NCBI RefSeq assembly: GCF_028867935.1
Contig: NZ_JAPQNS010000011.1
Location: 186,001-250,000 of the forward strand
From: Flavobacterium sp. SUN052
GTDB taxonomy: Bacteria > Bacteroidota > Bacteroidia > Flavobacteriales > Flavobacteriaceae
DNA length: 64,000 nucleotides
Reading direction: 5' to 3'
A program made the position numbers and the translations under genes. Shown here piece after piece: positions 34,901 to 42,046 of this stretch. Position 1 is the stretch's first letter. Each line of letters opens with the position of its first letter. Under the pieces are notes generated by a model. The model saw nothing but the letters and a program-made list of their open reading frames with translations. It was not told the DNA's origin and did no database searches.

Positions 34901-35770
34901 GACGAATTAGCGGCCGTACTGGTAGAACCGGTGCAAAGTCGCCGTCCTGAGTTTGTACCAATTGATTTTCTGAAACAAGTCCGGGCCATAACGGCAGCCT
35001 CGGGCACCGCCCTGATTTTTGATGAAGTGATTACGGGCTTCCGAATGCACCCTGGCGGAGCGCAAGCCCTGTTTGGCATTAAAGCTGATTTGGCCTCGTA
35101 CGGCAAAGTAGTCGGGGGGGGCTTGCCTATCGGCGTGATCGCTGGCAAGCGAGCCTTTATGGATGCGCTCGACGGTGGTCACTGGAATTACGGAGATGGG
35201 TCAGTACCAGAGATTGGGGTGACGTATTTTGCCGGAACTTTCGTCCGTCATCCGCTTGCTTTGGCCGCTGCCAAAGCATCACTGCTGCACATGCGGGAAA
35301 CAGGCCCAAGCCTGCAACAGAGTCTGACTGATAAAACCAACTGGCTGGCCGATACCCTGAACGCTATCATTAAACGGTATCAACTGCCGATGTCAGTCGT
35401 GCATTTTGGCTCTCTCTGGAAAGTAAAATGGTCAGAAGACGTCCCGTATGGCGAATTGCTGTTTACGCTCATGCGGGAAAAAGGAATCCATATATGGGAC
35501 GGCTTCCCTTGCTTCATGACGGAAGCGCATACTACTGCCGAGCTAGAAACAATTGTTCAATTCTTCATAGAAAGCATAGATGAGTTGACGAAAGCAACAT
35601 TTTTCCGTCAAAAAACAACCAATGCAGATGATGTAACAACAAATGATGTAACTTATGCATCATCACCTGTTCCAGGTGCCCGTTTGGGCAGGGACTTGCA
35701 GGGAAATCCGGCCTGGTTTGTACCTAACCCGGACCAGCCCGGCAAGTATTTGCAGGTTGCAGCTGAGTAA
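28985..35770 (+). CDS. Hybrid NRPS-PKS with aminotransferase: A-PCP-KS-AT-ACP-AMT
   Basis: A 2261-residue assembly-line enzyme. Adenylation domain at about 15-520 (YTSGSTGTPKG at 159); carrier Ser 559 in LGGNSLLA; ketosynthase from 629 with Cys 799 (SACSTS), His 935 (EAHGTA) and His 974 (SNMGHL); acyltransferase from about 1155 with Ser 1258 (GHSIGE) and HAFH at 1354-1357, the malonyl-CoA type; carrier Ser 1581 (GLDSLLL). A Pro/Gln/Ala-rich linker leads to a class III aminotransferase (about 1785-2215) with PLP lysine 2041 in SYGKVVGGG, as in the GSAM domains of MycA and McyE. The tail (GNPAWFVPNPDQPGKYLQV) matches the linker that precedes a condensation domain in those systems. No ketoreductase, dehydratase or condensation domain is present. 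Every catalytic motif looks intact. It sits 8 bases before the second synthetase. Confidence 0.93.
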   Translation: MYTATGKEAGFNARPLPLIHQFVEQTTLDYPENIAVVFGRESLTYGQLNSRADQLALLINHYAPDSTRIGVCTTRCLGMVVSVLAILKAGKAYLPLDPAYPTSRLEQMKADAGLTLCLSTPADASLFSELGLRVIDPDSEETVPVSFITEQSTTAYVLYTSGSTGTPKGVLNSHAGLANFIQWQSIHSSARPGMKTIQFCHLSFDGSFPELFIPLATGGTLYLMTEPQRLEASLLLHFLIDNGINRAFLPFVALQYLAEAAQAESLYPETLIELVTGGEALKITEPIARFFAALPGCTLMNAYGPTEASVWMAENKLTGDPSAWPTLPPIGKPIGNTNLLVLDEEGNELPVGEVGELCITGVCLAQGYLNRPELTAQKFIDWTNAAGETIRIYRTGDMGRYLPDGVVEFAGRKDDQIKIRGNRVELGEIEVALTRQEGVRQAVVVAREDVPGMKRLIAYVVPETANLDLNEVRRTLTAQLPDFMWPAQFVTIDEIPQTTAGKVDKKRLPTPTVLRPDLAVLYRKPASKLEQAVANLWADLLQLDQVGADDNFFELGGNSLLAQKTVAALRQQHGLELPITKLYQHPTVAGVAKLLAPRATPAGNHSDKPDSRTKFELSAQQATGNSQKDIAVIGMSGRFPGANTIDELWQVLVEGRETIRFFTPEEIDPSVPANKKNDPAYVRARGLIDQADGFDPLFFGLTPALAELMDPQQRVFLEVAWEALEKTGYLPQHFGGTVGVFAGCGPNTYFMNNVQRHTDLIEQVGAVNVTTVNEKDYIATRVAYQLNLKGPAVSVYSACSTSLLAIAQAVQSLRSGQCAVALAGGSCITAPLNSGHIYQEGTMLSHDGHTKTFQAGSTGTVFSDGAGVVLLKPLADAQRDGDTVFAVIKGVGVNNDGADKGSFTAPSADGQAGAIKMALADAAVDPATISYVEAHGTATPLGDPIEIEGLTMAFGELSKNQFCRIGSIKSNMGHLTAAAGVAGLIKTVLALHHQQLPPTINFSQPNPAIDFANSPFVVNNTLTDWLVVDGPRRAGVSSLGVGGTNVHVILEEAPDSGQFAATSEQLSSEQIALPQLITWSARSEISRDAYAKRLANALTEPYAPALADVGFTLQTTRPDFKQRRFAVASTTDELVEILRADAQKATTNTLRQLPDELVFLFPGQGAQFIGMGRELYESEPVFRQAIDECAALLANQLDVDIREVMYPVTLDDEASKRVAEQRLNNTRYTQPALFSTEYALAKLWMSWGIKPSILCGHSIGEFVAAHLAGVFSLPDALTLIATRGRLVSEQPRGRMLSVRLDAQAVHDILPGTLSIAAVNSRALCVVAGPDEHLADFARLLDQLEVPNRLLMTSHAFHSAMMDPVVGIFEDVVKQVTLNRPQRPIVSTVTGQLLTDAQATDPHYWATHLRETVRFADAADTLLAMGNPLLLEVGPGQALSTLVRQQAAPKITVVLPGLTVQPTVESARRTLLTTLGQLWLNGATPDWKALYNNQNRSKVTLPTYVFDRKRYWVDPVELWPAKPPITTNQDEILPINLPSQTTKLMRQPILQQRILDLLEKASGIDVTDVTPDMSFLEIGLDSLLLTQLAQTFKKEFGIPVTFRQLTSEFGTIGDVAAHLDQVLPPTAFQPEPVAQPVIPQPKPQVQQYASATPAAQPMAIASSGNDSALGLIAQQLQILAKQVALMQGSTPAPQAFAPQVAAPVPQPVDSYKPTSQNGTTSHINPKSFSSPAEPSPDITPEEAAELKKPFGATARIERKATELPAVQQAFIDELTARYNQKTAGSKHYTKKHRPHMADPRVVTGFRPTTKELVYPIVVNKSKGSRLWDVDGNEYIDVLNGFGSTMFGYQPDFMKEAMHQQVEDGYEIGPQHELAGEVSELVSAFTGHDRVALCSTGSEAVLGTMRIARTITGRSLIVAFSGSYHGIVDEVLVRGTKKLKSFPAASGIMPESVQNILVLDYGTDESLRIIRERADELAAVLVEPVQSRRPEFVPIDFLKQVRAITAASGTALIFDEVITGFRMHPGGAQALFGIKADLASYGKVVGGGLPIGVIAGKRAFMDALDGGHWNYGDGSVPEIGVTYFAGTFVRHPLALAAAKASLLHMRETGPSLQQSLTDKTNWLADTLNAIIKRYQLPMSVVHFGSLWKVKWSEDVPYGELLFTLMREKGIHIWDGFPCFMTEAHTTAELETIVQFFIESIDELTKATFFRQKTTNADDVTTNDVTYASSPVPGARLGRDLQGNPAWFVPNPDQPGKYLQVAAE

Positions 35771-35778
35771 ACGTCACA

Positions 35779-38700
35779 ATGAATACGTCGATCCATATCA
35801 AATACACCCCTGTTGATTTTGACCCCTTCGCTGGTCCCACTATCGAGTTGCTGGCCCCCCTTACAGAGCCACAGACAGAGCTATGGTTGGCCTGCCAGTT
35901 CGGTGGTAATGACGCTAACCGAGCTTACAATGAGTCAATTTCGGTTCGGTTGCACGGTTCACTCGACCGGGCCGCTTTCGAATGGGCAATAGGAGCGTTA
36001 GTTGAGCGGCACCAGGCGCTTCGGTCGGCCTTCAGTGGCAACGGAAAAACGATGCTGATTTTCCGTAGTGTAAACGTTCCGCTGGCTTACGATGACCTCT
36101 CGGAACAATCCGCTACAGAACATCAGGCTGCTATAAACTATTACGGTAGCCTCGACGCCCAGCACATTTTTGATCTGGAAAATGGTCCATTAGTCAGAAC
36201 ACGGTTGCTTAAACTGTCTGACACAGAGCACTTATTCTCCCTAACAGCGCACCATATCGTTTGCGATGGTTGGTCAATGGGTATTGCGCTACAGGATTTG
36301 GCGACGCTTTATTCTGCCCGGGCGCAGGGGAGAATTCCAGCTTTACCACCTGCTGAGCAGATTGGGCCGTATGCAATTGAGCAAATAGCTTTTGAACAAA
36401 CGGCTGATTACAAATCAGTTGAAAAATTCTGGCTCGATCAATACCGAGATTTAATTCCTGTTGTTGATCTACCCACCGATTTTCCCCGGCCTCCCCGCCG
36501 AACATACGCCAGCCACCGTAAAGACTATCATTTAGATGATGAGCTAACGCTGGGACTCCGCAAAGTGGGCCAGCGCGCCGGGTGCAGCTTCGTTTCAACC
36601 TTACTGGTAAGTTTTGAGGTATTGCTCCACCGGTTGACGGGCCAAACCGATCTGGTGGTAGGTTTACCAGCCGCTGGGCAATCGGCAACAGGCCACCAAC
36701 GGCTGGTTGGCCATTGCGTAAATCTGCTTCCAATCAAAAGCCATATTGAGCCCAATCAGTCGTTTATCGACTACCTGAAAAGTCGGCGAGATCCAATTCT
36801 GGATGCCTTCGACAATCAGCGGCTCACTTTTGGCAGTCTGCTGAAGAAGTTAGCCGTACCGCGTGACCCGGCTCGCGTACCGTTGGTGCCTGTTATGTTC
36901 AATGTTGATTTTGGCATGGACGAGGGCGTTGACTTCCAAGGCTTAACGTTTGACTTTGTCAGCAATCCGCGCGAGTTCGAAACCGTCGATCTATTTGTAA
37001 ATGCGGGTGGTACGCAAAAATCACTGACTATCGAGTGGTCGTACAATACCCAGCTGTTTCGTGCTGAAACAATTGACCGGTTTATGCAGCAGTTTGTTGA
37101 ACTGCTTCGCGATGTAATAGCGGACCCCACCCAGCCGGTATCCGTTCAACATTACAGTAAAGCTGCCGATAAAGCATCTGTTGCCCCGGAGGCTCCAGCA
37201 ACACAAGCTAATGCAACCTCCGCTCGAGAAACACTTGACACGTCTCTTCATGCTTTATTGGCTCAAACCGCTGCTCGGTTCAGTGACAAACCGGCGCTGG
37301 AATTCAATGGAAAAACGCTGACGTATGAGCAACTTCATACCCAGGCGAACCAATTAGCGCACCAAATTCAGCAGCGTGGCATGGGACCCGGTACTATTGT
37401 GGGCGTTATGCTCGACCGGACGCCCGATATGGTCGTGTCGCTTTTGGCCGTGTTGAAAGCGGGGGCGGCTTATCTACCACTCGATCCGGCTTACCCACAC
37501 GACCGACTGGCGTTTATGCTCACCGATTCGGGGGCTGGCTTACTGCTTACCTCGGTTCGATACGCCGGTCGGCTCAACCTTCCAACACCAGAGCTGATTG
37601 TTGAAACCGTTCTTTCTGAGCCGGGTCAGCACATCACTAACGCTCCCGATCTACGCGTTACAGGCGATACCCTGGCTTATATACTGTACACATCTGGCTC
37701 TACAGGCAAGCCTAAAGGTGTATTGGTAGAACATCGAAATATTGTGAATCTGCTTAGGGCCATGATCCAATGGCCGGGTATGACACACACAGACAAACTA
37801 CTGGCAGTCACCACTATATCGTTCGATATTGCGGGTCTGGAGTTATTTCTCCCTTTGCTGGTGGGTGGAACACTTGTACTGGCCGACTCTGAAACAACAA
37901 CCGATGGTCGACTATTACTCACGGCCCTGAGCCAACCGGGTATCAGCATAATTCAGGCCACGCCAGCTACGTACAAAATGTTATTGACCGCCGGTTGGAA
38001 CGATCATCTTCCGGTGAAAGTACTGTGCTGTGGCGAACCGCTGTCGTATGACCTTGCCCAAAAAATTACGGCCCGGAGTGCTTCACTCTGGAATATGTAT
38101 GGGCCTACTGAAACAACTATTTATTCGACGGGTAAGCAGATTCTGGCGACCGATAAAGTCATTACCATTGGTCGGCCTATTTTGAACACCCGAGTCTATA
38201 TTGTTGATGACCAACAGCGACCAGTACCGGCGGGCACCGAGGGCGAAATTTTAATTGGTGGTGAGGGTGTTGCACGGGGTTATCTCAACCGCCCCGAACT
38301 GACGGCCGATAAATTTGTGCAAACTTCCTTTGCCTCAGGAACACTTTACCGCACGGGTGATCTTGGCAAACTTATGCCCGACGGAGAAATCCTGTGCCTG
38401 GGCCGCATCGATCAACAGGTAAAAATAAGAGGTTACCGCGTCGAACTGGGCGAAATAGAAAACACACTCAACAAATTCAACGACATTCAGGAGGCCGTGG
38501 TGATGGCACGCGAAGACCGGCCCGGCGACCAACGGCTGGTAGCTTATGTAGTTTCCGACACAGCTACCGCTACACAGGCAGATAGCAGCCATTGGAAACA
38601 GTTGGCCCGCCAAAGCCTGCCCGATTATATGGTACCGGCCAGTTTTGTGGTGGTACCCGTGTTTCCGCTTACCCCAAACGGTAAAATTGACCGGAAGGCA

Positions 38701-39807
38701 CTGGCACAAAAGCCCTTAAACGGCCATTCGACCCACCCCACTCCCGAAAAAGCACTTGGCGCTGAAGAAGCAATGCTTATGGGCATCTGGTCGGAGGTAT
38801 TGGGTGAAGAAAAAATCGGGTTGCAGGACAGTTTTTTTGATTTGGGTGGACACTCGATGCTGGCCCTCCAGGTAATGACTCAGCTTGAGAAAGAAACAGG
38901 CCGGCGGTTTCCCCTTGCCACCTTATTCGAATGCCCTACTATTGAGTCCTTAGCCGATTTGCTCCGTGCGGATAAGCCGTCGACGGCCATGAAATCATTG
39001 GTACCAATTAAGCCTCAGGGCTCTAAAATGCCTGTTTATATTGTGCATGGCGGAGGCCTTAACCTGCTTACATTTAGAGGCTTAATTGATTACATGGACG
39101 CTGAGCAACCCATTTATGGTTTCCAGGCGCGTGGCCTCGATGGTTCTGAAGAGCCTTTGGATGACATGGATGCCATTGCAGCCGACTATATAGAAGAGTT
39201 ATTGGAGCACAACCCTGACGGCCCCTATGCCTTGGCCGGGTATTCTTTTGGGGGCTATATCGCCCTCGAAATGGCTCGTCAGTTATTAGACCAAGGCAAA
39301 ACGGTGAAAATGTTGGGCATGTTCGATACCAACGCCGAAGAATCGGCGGAGGGACGCCCTTTTCTGGATCGGCTGGCCTGGCGCATTGGCCGACAAGTAC
39401 CCAAAATGATCTGGATTGGTCAGTCGCTGATTAAACAGCCCATGCCAACGCTTCGGTATCAGGGCGAATACGTAGAGCGCCAGGTTAAAAACGTACTGAA
39501 AGCAGTGGGACTGGCAGAAGAACAAACGTATTCAGAGATACAGGACGAGAATCTACTCCGCATAATAGAGAAGCACGAAACAGCTTTTCAGAATTATCGG
39601 ATGAGGCAATATGATGGCGTTATTGATGTGTTCAAGGCCCAAAAGCGGTTGTACTTTGTCGAAGACCGTGAATTTCTAGGCTGGAAAAAGTATGCCCGTC
39701 AGGGTGTGCGGGTCCACGACATCCCCGGCGACCACAAAGAAATGTTACTGCCCCCCAACGACAAGGAATTCGCCCGAATTCTGCAACAAGCCTTAGATCA
39801 GAGTTAA
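35779..39807 (+). CDS. NRPS termination module: C-A-PCP-TE
   Basis: A 1342-residue nonribosomal peptide synthetase. The condensation domain (about 20-460) has the intact HHxxxDG motif at 158-164 (HHIVCDG). The adenylation domain (about 485-990) has YTSGSTGKPKG from 637, YGPTETTIY and NGKIDRKAL. The pocket residues read by eye, D-I-L-Q-L-C-M-I-Y-K, are close to the known glycine code. Carrier Ser 1026 is in LGGHSMLA. The type I thioesterase (about 1055-1342) has Ser 1156 (GYSFGG), Asp 1183 (MFDTN) and His 1319 (PGDHKEM). It accepts the beta-amino intermediate from the preceding enzyme, adds one residue and releases the product by hydrolysis or cyclisation. MazG starts 4 bases after its stop. 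Confidence 0.93.
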   Translation: MNTSIHIKYTPVDFDPFAGPTIELLAPLTEPQTELWLACQFGGNDANRAYNESISVRLHGSLDRAAFEWAIGALVERHQALRSAFSGNGKTMLIFRSVNVPLAYDDLSEQSATEHQAAINYYGSLDAQHIFDLENGPLVRTRLLKLSDTEHLFSLTAHHIVCDGWSMGIALQDLATLYSARAQGRIPALPPAEQIGPYAIEQIAFEQTADYKSVEKFWLDQYRDLIPVVDLPTDFPRPPRRTYASHRKDYHLDDELTLGLRKVGQRAGCSFVSTLLVSFEVLLHRLTGQTDLVVGLPAAGQSATGHQRLVGHCVNLLPIKSHIEPNQSFIDYLKSRRDPILDAFDNQRLTFGSLLKKLAVPRDPARVPLVPVMFNVDFGMDEGVDFQGLTFDFVSNPREFETVDLFVNAGGTQKSLTIEWSYNTQLFRAETIDRFMQQFVELLRDVIADPTQPVSVQHYSKAADKASVAPEAPATQANATSARETLDTSLHALLAQTAARFSDKPALEFNGKTLTYEQLHTQANQLAHQIQQRGMGPGTIVGVMLDRTPDMVVSLLAVLKAGAAYLPLDPAYPHDRLAFMLTDSGAGLLLTSVRYAGRLNLPTPELIVETVLSEPGQHITNAPDLRVTGDTLAYILYTSGSTGKPKGVLVEHRNIVNLLRAMIQWPGMTHTDKLLAVTTISFDIAGLELFLPLLVGGTLVLADSETTTDGRLLLTALSQPGISIIQATPATYKMLLTAGWNDHLPVKVLCCGEPLSYDLAQKITARSASLWNMYGPTETTIYSTGKQILATDKVITIGRPILNTRVYIVDDQQRPVPAGTEGEILIGGEGVARGYLNRPELTADKFVQTSFASGTLYRTGDLGKLMPDGEILCLGRIDQQVKIRGYRVELGEIENTLNKFNDIQEAVVMAREDRPGDQRLVAYVVSDTATATQADSSHWKQLARQSLPDYMVPASFVVVPVFPLTPNGKIDRKALAQKPLNGHSTHPTPEKALGAEEAMLMGIWSEVLGEEKIGLQDSFFDLGGHSMLALQVMTQLEKETGRRFPLATLFECPTIESLADLLRADKPSTAMKSLVPIKPQGSKMPVYIVHGGGLNLLTFRGLIDYMDAEQPIYGFQARGLDGSEEPLDDMDAIAADYIEELLEHNPDGPYALAGYSFGGYIALEMARQLLDQGKTVKMLGMFDTNAEESAEGRPFLDRLAWRIGRQVPKMIWIGQSLIKQPMPTLRYQGEYVERQVKNVLKAVGLAEEQTYSEIQDENLLRIIEKHETAFQNYRMRQYDGVIDVFKAQKRLYFVEDREFLGWKKYARQGVRVHDIPGDHKEMLLPPNDKEFARILQQALDQS

Positions 39808-39811
39808 ACGT

Positions 39812-40138
39812 ATGACCCTCCGCAACGCACAGGATACCGTTGACCATTGGATTAAAACGGTTGGCGTTCGCTATTTCGGCGAACTGACCAACATGGCTAT
39901 CCTAACCGAAGAAGTTGGCGAACTGGCCCGCATTATTGCCCGCCGATACGGGGAGCAATCTGAAAAAGAGTCCGATAAAAACCGCGACCTCGGCGACGAA
40001 ATGGCCGATGTTCTGTGGGTGCTGATCTGTCTGGCTAATCAAACGGGCATCGACCTGACCGAGGCTTTCGCCAAAAACCTGGAAAAGAAAAACATTCGGG
40101 ATGCCACGCGGCACAAGGAGAATGAGAAGCTGAAGTAA
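39812..40138 (+). CDS. MazG-type nucleotide pyrophosphohydrolase
   Basis: A 108-residue all-alpha NTP-PPase. The metal-binding signature EExxE...ExxD is visible as LTEEVGELARI (residues about 30-40) and DEMADVLWVL (about 62-71). Such enzymes hydrolyse nucleoside triphosphates, often non-canonical ones, to monophosphate and pyrophosphate. ATG 39812 is only 4 bases after the NRPS stop, so the two are co-transcribed and perhaps coupled. Whether it serves the assembly line or is a housekeeping enzyme caught in the operon is unknown. The next gene follows after 32 bases. Confidence 0.88.
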   Translation: MTLRNAQDTVDHWIKTVGVRYFGELTNMAILTEEVGELARIIARRYGEQSEKESDKNRDLGDEMADVLWVLICLANQTGIDLTEAFAKNLEKKNIRDATRHKENEKLK

Positions 40139-40170
40139 GTATTTTTGTGTCTCGTCAAATCGTGACCACC

Positions 40171-40620
40171 ATGCCTACTTTTTCACGAACAGATTCCGGC
40201 AATCCAGACTTTCAGCAACTTGTTCAGCAACTCGATGCTTATTTAGCCAGGCTGAACGGGGAGGAGCATTCGTTTTACAACCAGTTTAACGGCATCGAAG
40301 CGCTGAAGTATGTTGTTGTAGCTTACGATGGTCTCACACCAGTAGCTTGCGGAGCCATTAAACCTTTCGACGGCACCAGTACGGAGATCAAGCGGATGTA
40401 TGTTCTGCCAACGCACCGGGGGCAGGGTATTGCCGGGCAGGTCTTGAAGGAGCTAGAAGTATGGAGCCGTGAATTGGGTTTCTCGGCCACCGTTCTCGAA
40501 ACAGCCAACGATATGCCCGACGCCATTGGTCTGTACACCAAAAACGGGTACGAACGGATTCCTAATTACGGGCAATACATCGGTATGCCGCGCAGCGTTT
40601 GTATGCAGAAGCGGGGATGA
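40171..40620 (+). CDS. GNAT family N-acetyltransferase
   Basis: A 149-residue single-domain acetyltransferase. The acetyl-CoA binding motif A is clear: IKRMYVLPTHRGQGIAGQVLKEL, with the R/Q-x-x-G-x-G/A loop. Motif B follows in TVLETANDMPDAIGLYTKNGYERI. The acceptor (protein, antibiotic or metabolite) cannot be told. It is on the same strand and 32 bases behind the MazG gene, so it might be part of the NRPS operon and act on its product, but such genes are frequent anywhere. ATG 40171 is preferred to an in-frame GTG at 40147. Confidence 0.85.
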   Translation: MPTFSRTDSGNPDFQQLVQQLDAYLARLNGEEHSFYNQFNGIEALKYVVVAYDGLTPVACGAIKPFDGTSTEIKRMYVLPTHRGQGIAGQVLKELEVWSRELGFSATVLETANDMPDAIGLYTKNGYERIPNYGQYIGMPRSVCMQKRG

Positions 40621-40699
40621 GATTAACGATTGCCGTAGGCAACGGTAACTAATACAACAAATTTCCAGTTACCCTGGCAGGACTACCCAACCTTCTGTT

Positions 40700-41983
40700 T
40701 TGGCCTACAATCTCCCTTTAACAACTCCCGAGCAGGCCGTATCAGCCATCCAATCGGGCAACCGCGTGTTTGTCCACAGCGTAGCGCAAACTCCTCATGT
40801 ATTAATCAACGCGATGGTTGCTCAAGCCGACCGATTGCGCGATGTCGAGGTCTGCCATATTCATACCGAAGGACCACTGCCCTACCTTGAGGCAAAGTAT
40901 AAAAGCAGTTTCCGTCCCAATTCGTTTTTCATCGGGGCCAACATGCGCAAACAATTGGCTGAAGGCATTGGCGATTATGTACCCGTGTTTCTGAGCGAAA
41001 TACCACTGCTGTTTTCTCGCCGAATTTTGCCCGTTGATGTAGCGCTAATTCAGGTATCGCCCCCTGATGCACATGGCTACTGTTCGCTAGGGCCATCAGT
41101 CGATGTGTCGGTATCGGCCATCCAGTCCGCCAAGTACGTAATGGCACAGGTGAACCCCCGCGTACCCCGCACTCACGGCGATGGATTGATCCCGGTCTCT
41201 ATGATTCATGCCGCTGTTGAGGTTGATGAACCAATCTACGAAGTCCACCCAGCTCCTATTGGAGATACCGATCGCAAAATTGGCCAATATGTTGCTAGTC
41301 TGGTGGAGGACGGAGCGACTCTTCAACTCGGTATTGGCGGCATTCCCAATGCAACCCTGGCCGAACTGATTCACCACAAGGGATTGGGAATTCACACCGA
41401 AATGTTCTCCGATGGCGTCATTGATCTGGTGGAACGAGGTGTTATTACGGGTGAACACAAAGCCGTTTTACCCTACCGTATCGTATCGAGCTTTGTAATG
41501 GGTAGCCAGCGGGTATATGATTTTATCGACGATAACCCAGCCGTAATCATGAAGCAGGCCAGCTACACCAACGACACTGCCATTATTCGGAGAAACCCCA
41601 AAGTGACCGCCATAAACAGTGCTATTGAAGTCGACATAACTGGGCAAGTATGCGCTGATACCATTGGAACCCGCCAATATTCGGGTGTAGGTGGCCAAAT
41701 GGATTTTGTGCGGGGTGCCTCCCTGTCGGAAGGAGGCAAACCAATTATTGCCCTGCCTTCGATTACTAGCCGAGGGCAGAGTAAGATTGTACCGTTCCTC
41801 ACAGAAGGCGCTGGCGTTACTACCACGCGTGCGCACGTTCATTACATTGTCACGGAATACGGCATTGCCAACCTCTACGGTCAGAACCTCCGCCAACGCG
41901 CCCGTTCCCTTATCCAGATCGCTCATCCCGACCATCGGGAAGAGCTCGAGGAACAAGCGTTCGAGCGATTTGGAAGTTTGTAA
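40700..41983 (+). CDS. Acetyl-CoA hydrolase/CoA transferase family protein
   Basis: A 427-residue enzyme of the Cat1/4-hydroxybutyrate CoA-transferase family, which moves CoA between carboxylic acids such as acetate, succinate or butyrate derivatives. The likely catalytic glutamate is residue 310, in INSAIEVDITGQV. Other family marks are LQLGIGGIPNA and the C-terminal GIANLYGQNLRQRARSLIQIAHPDHRE. The start is TTG at 40700: no ATG lies before conserved residues (AYNLPLTTPEQAV). It is 79 bases downstream of the GNAT gene and ends at a strong hairpin. Confidence 0.88.
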   Translation: MAYNLPLTTPEQAVSAIQSGNRVFVHSVAQTPHVLINAMVAQADRLRDVEVCHIHTEGPLPYLEAKYKSSFRPNSFFIGANMRKQLAEGIGDYVPVFLSEIPLLFSRRILPVDVALIQVSPPDAHGYCSLGPSVDVSVSAIQSAKYVMAQVNPRVPRTHGDGLIPVSMIHAAVEVDEPIYEVHPAPIGDTDRKIGQYVASLVEDGATLQLGIGGIPNATLAELIHHKGLGIHTEMFSDGVIDLVERGVITGEHKAVLPYRIVSSFVMGSQRVYDFIDDNPAVIMKQASYTNDTAIIRRNPKVTAINSAIEVDITGQVCADTIGTRQYSGVGGQMDFVRGASLSEGGKPIIALPSITSRGQSKIVPFLTEGAGVTTTRAHVHYIVTEYGIANLYGQNLRQRARSLIQIAHPDHREELEEQAFERFGSL

Positions 41984-41987
41984 ACCA

Positions 41988-42023
41988 GAAGCGCCCGGCC
42001 ACTTTTCAGTAACCGGGCGCTTC
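41988..42023. terminator. Hairpin terminator between convergent genes
   Basis: GAAGCGCCCGG (41988-41998) pairs perfectly with CCGGGCGCTTC (42013-42023) around a 14-base loop. It lies 4 bases after the CoA transferase stop and 23 bases from the lpd stop on the opposite strand. Only short T stretches follow, so efficiency is uncertain. Confidence 0.75.
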
Positions 42024-42046
42024 TTGTCTATTTCTTACACCCTACT

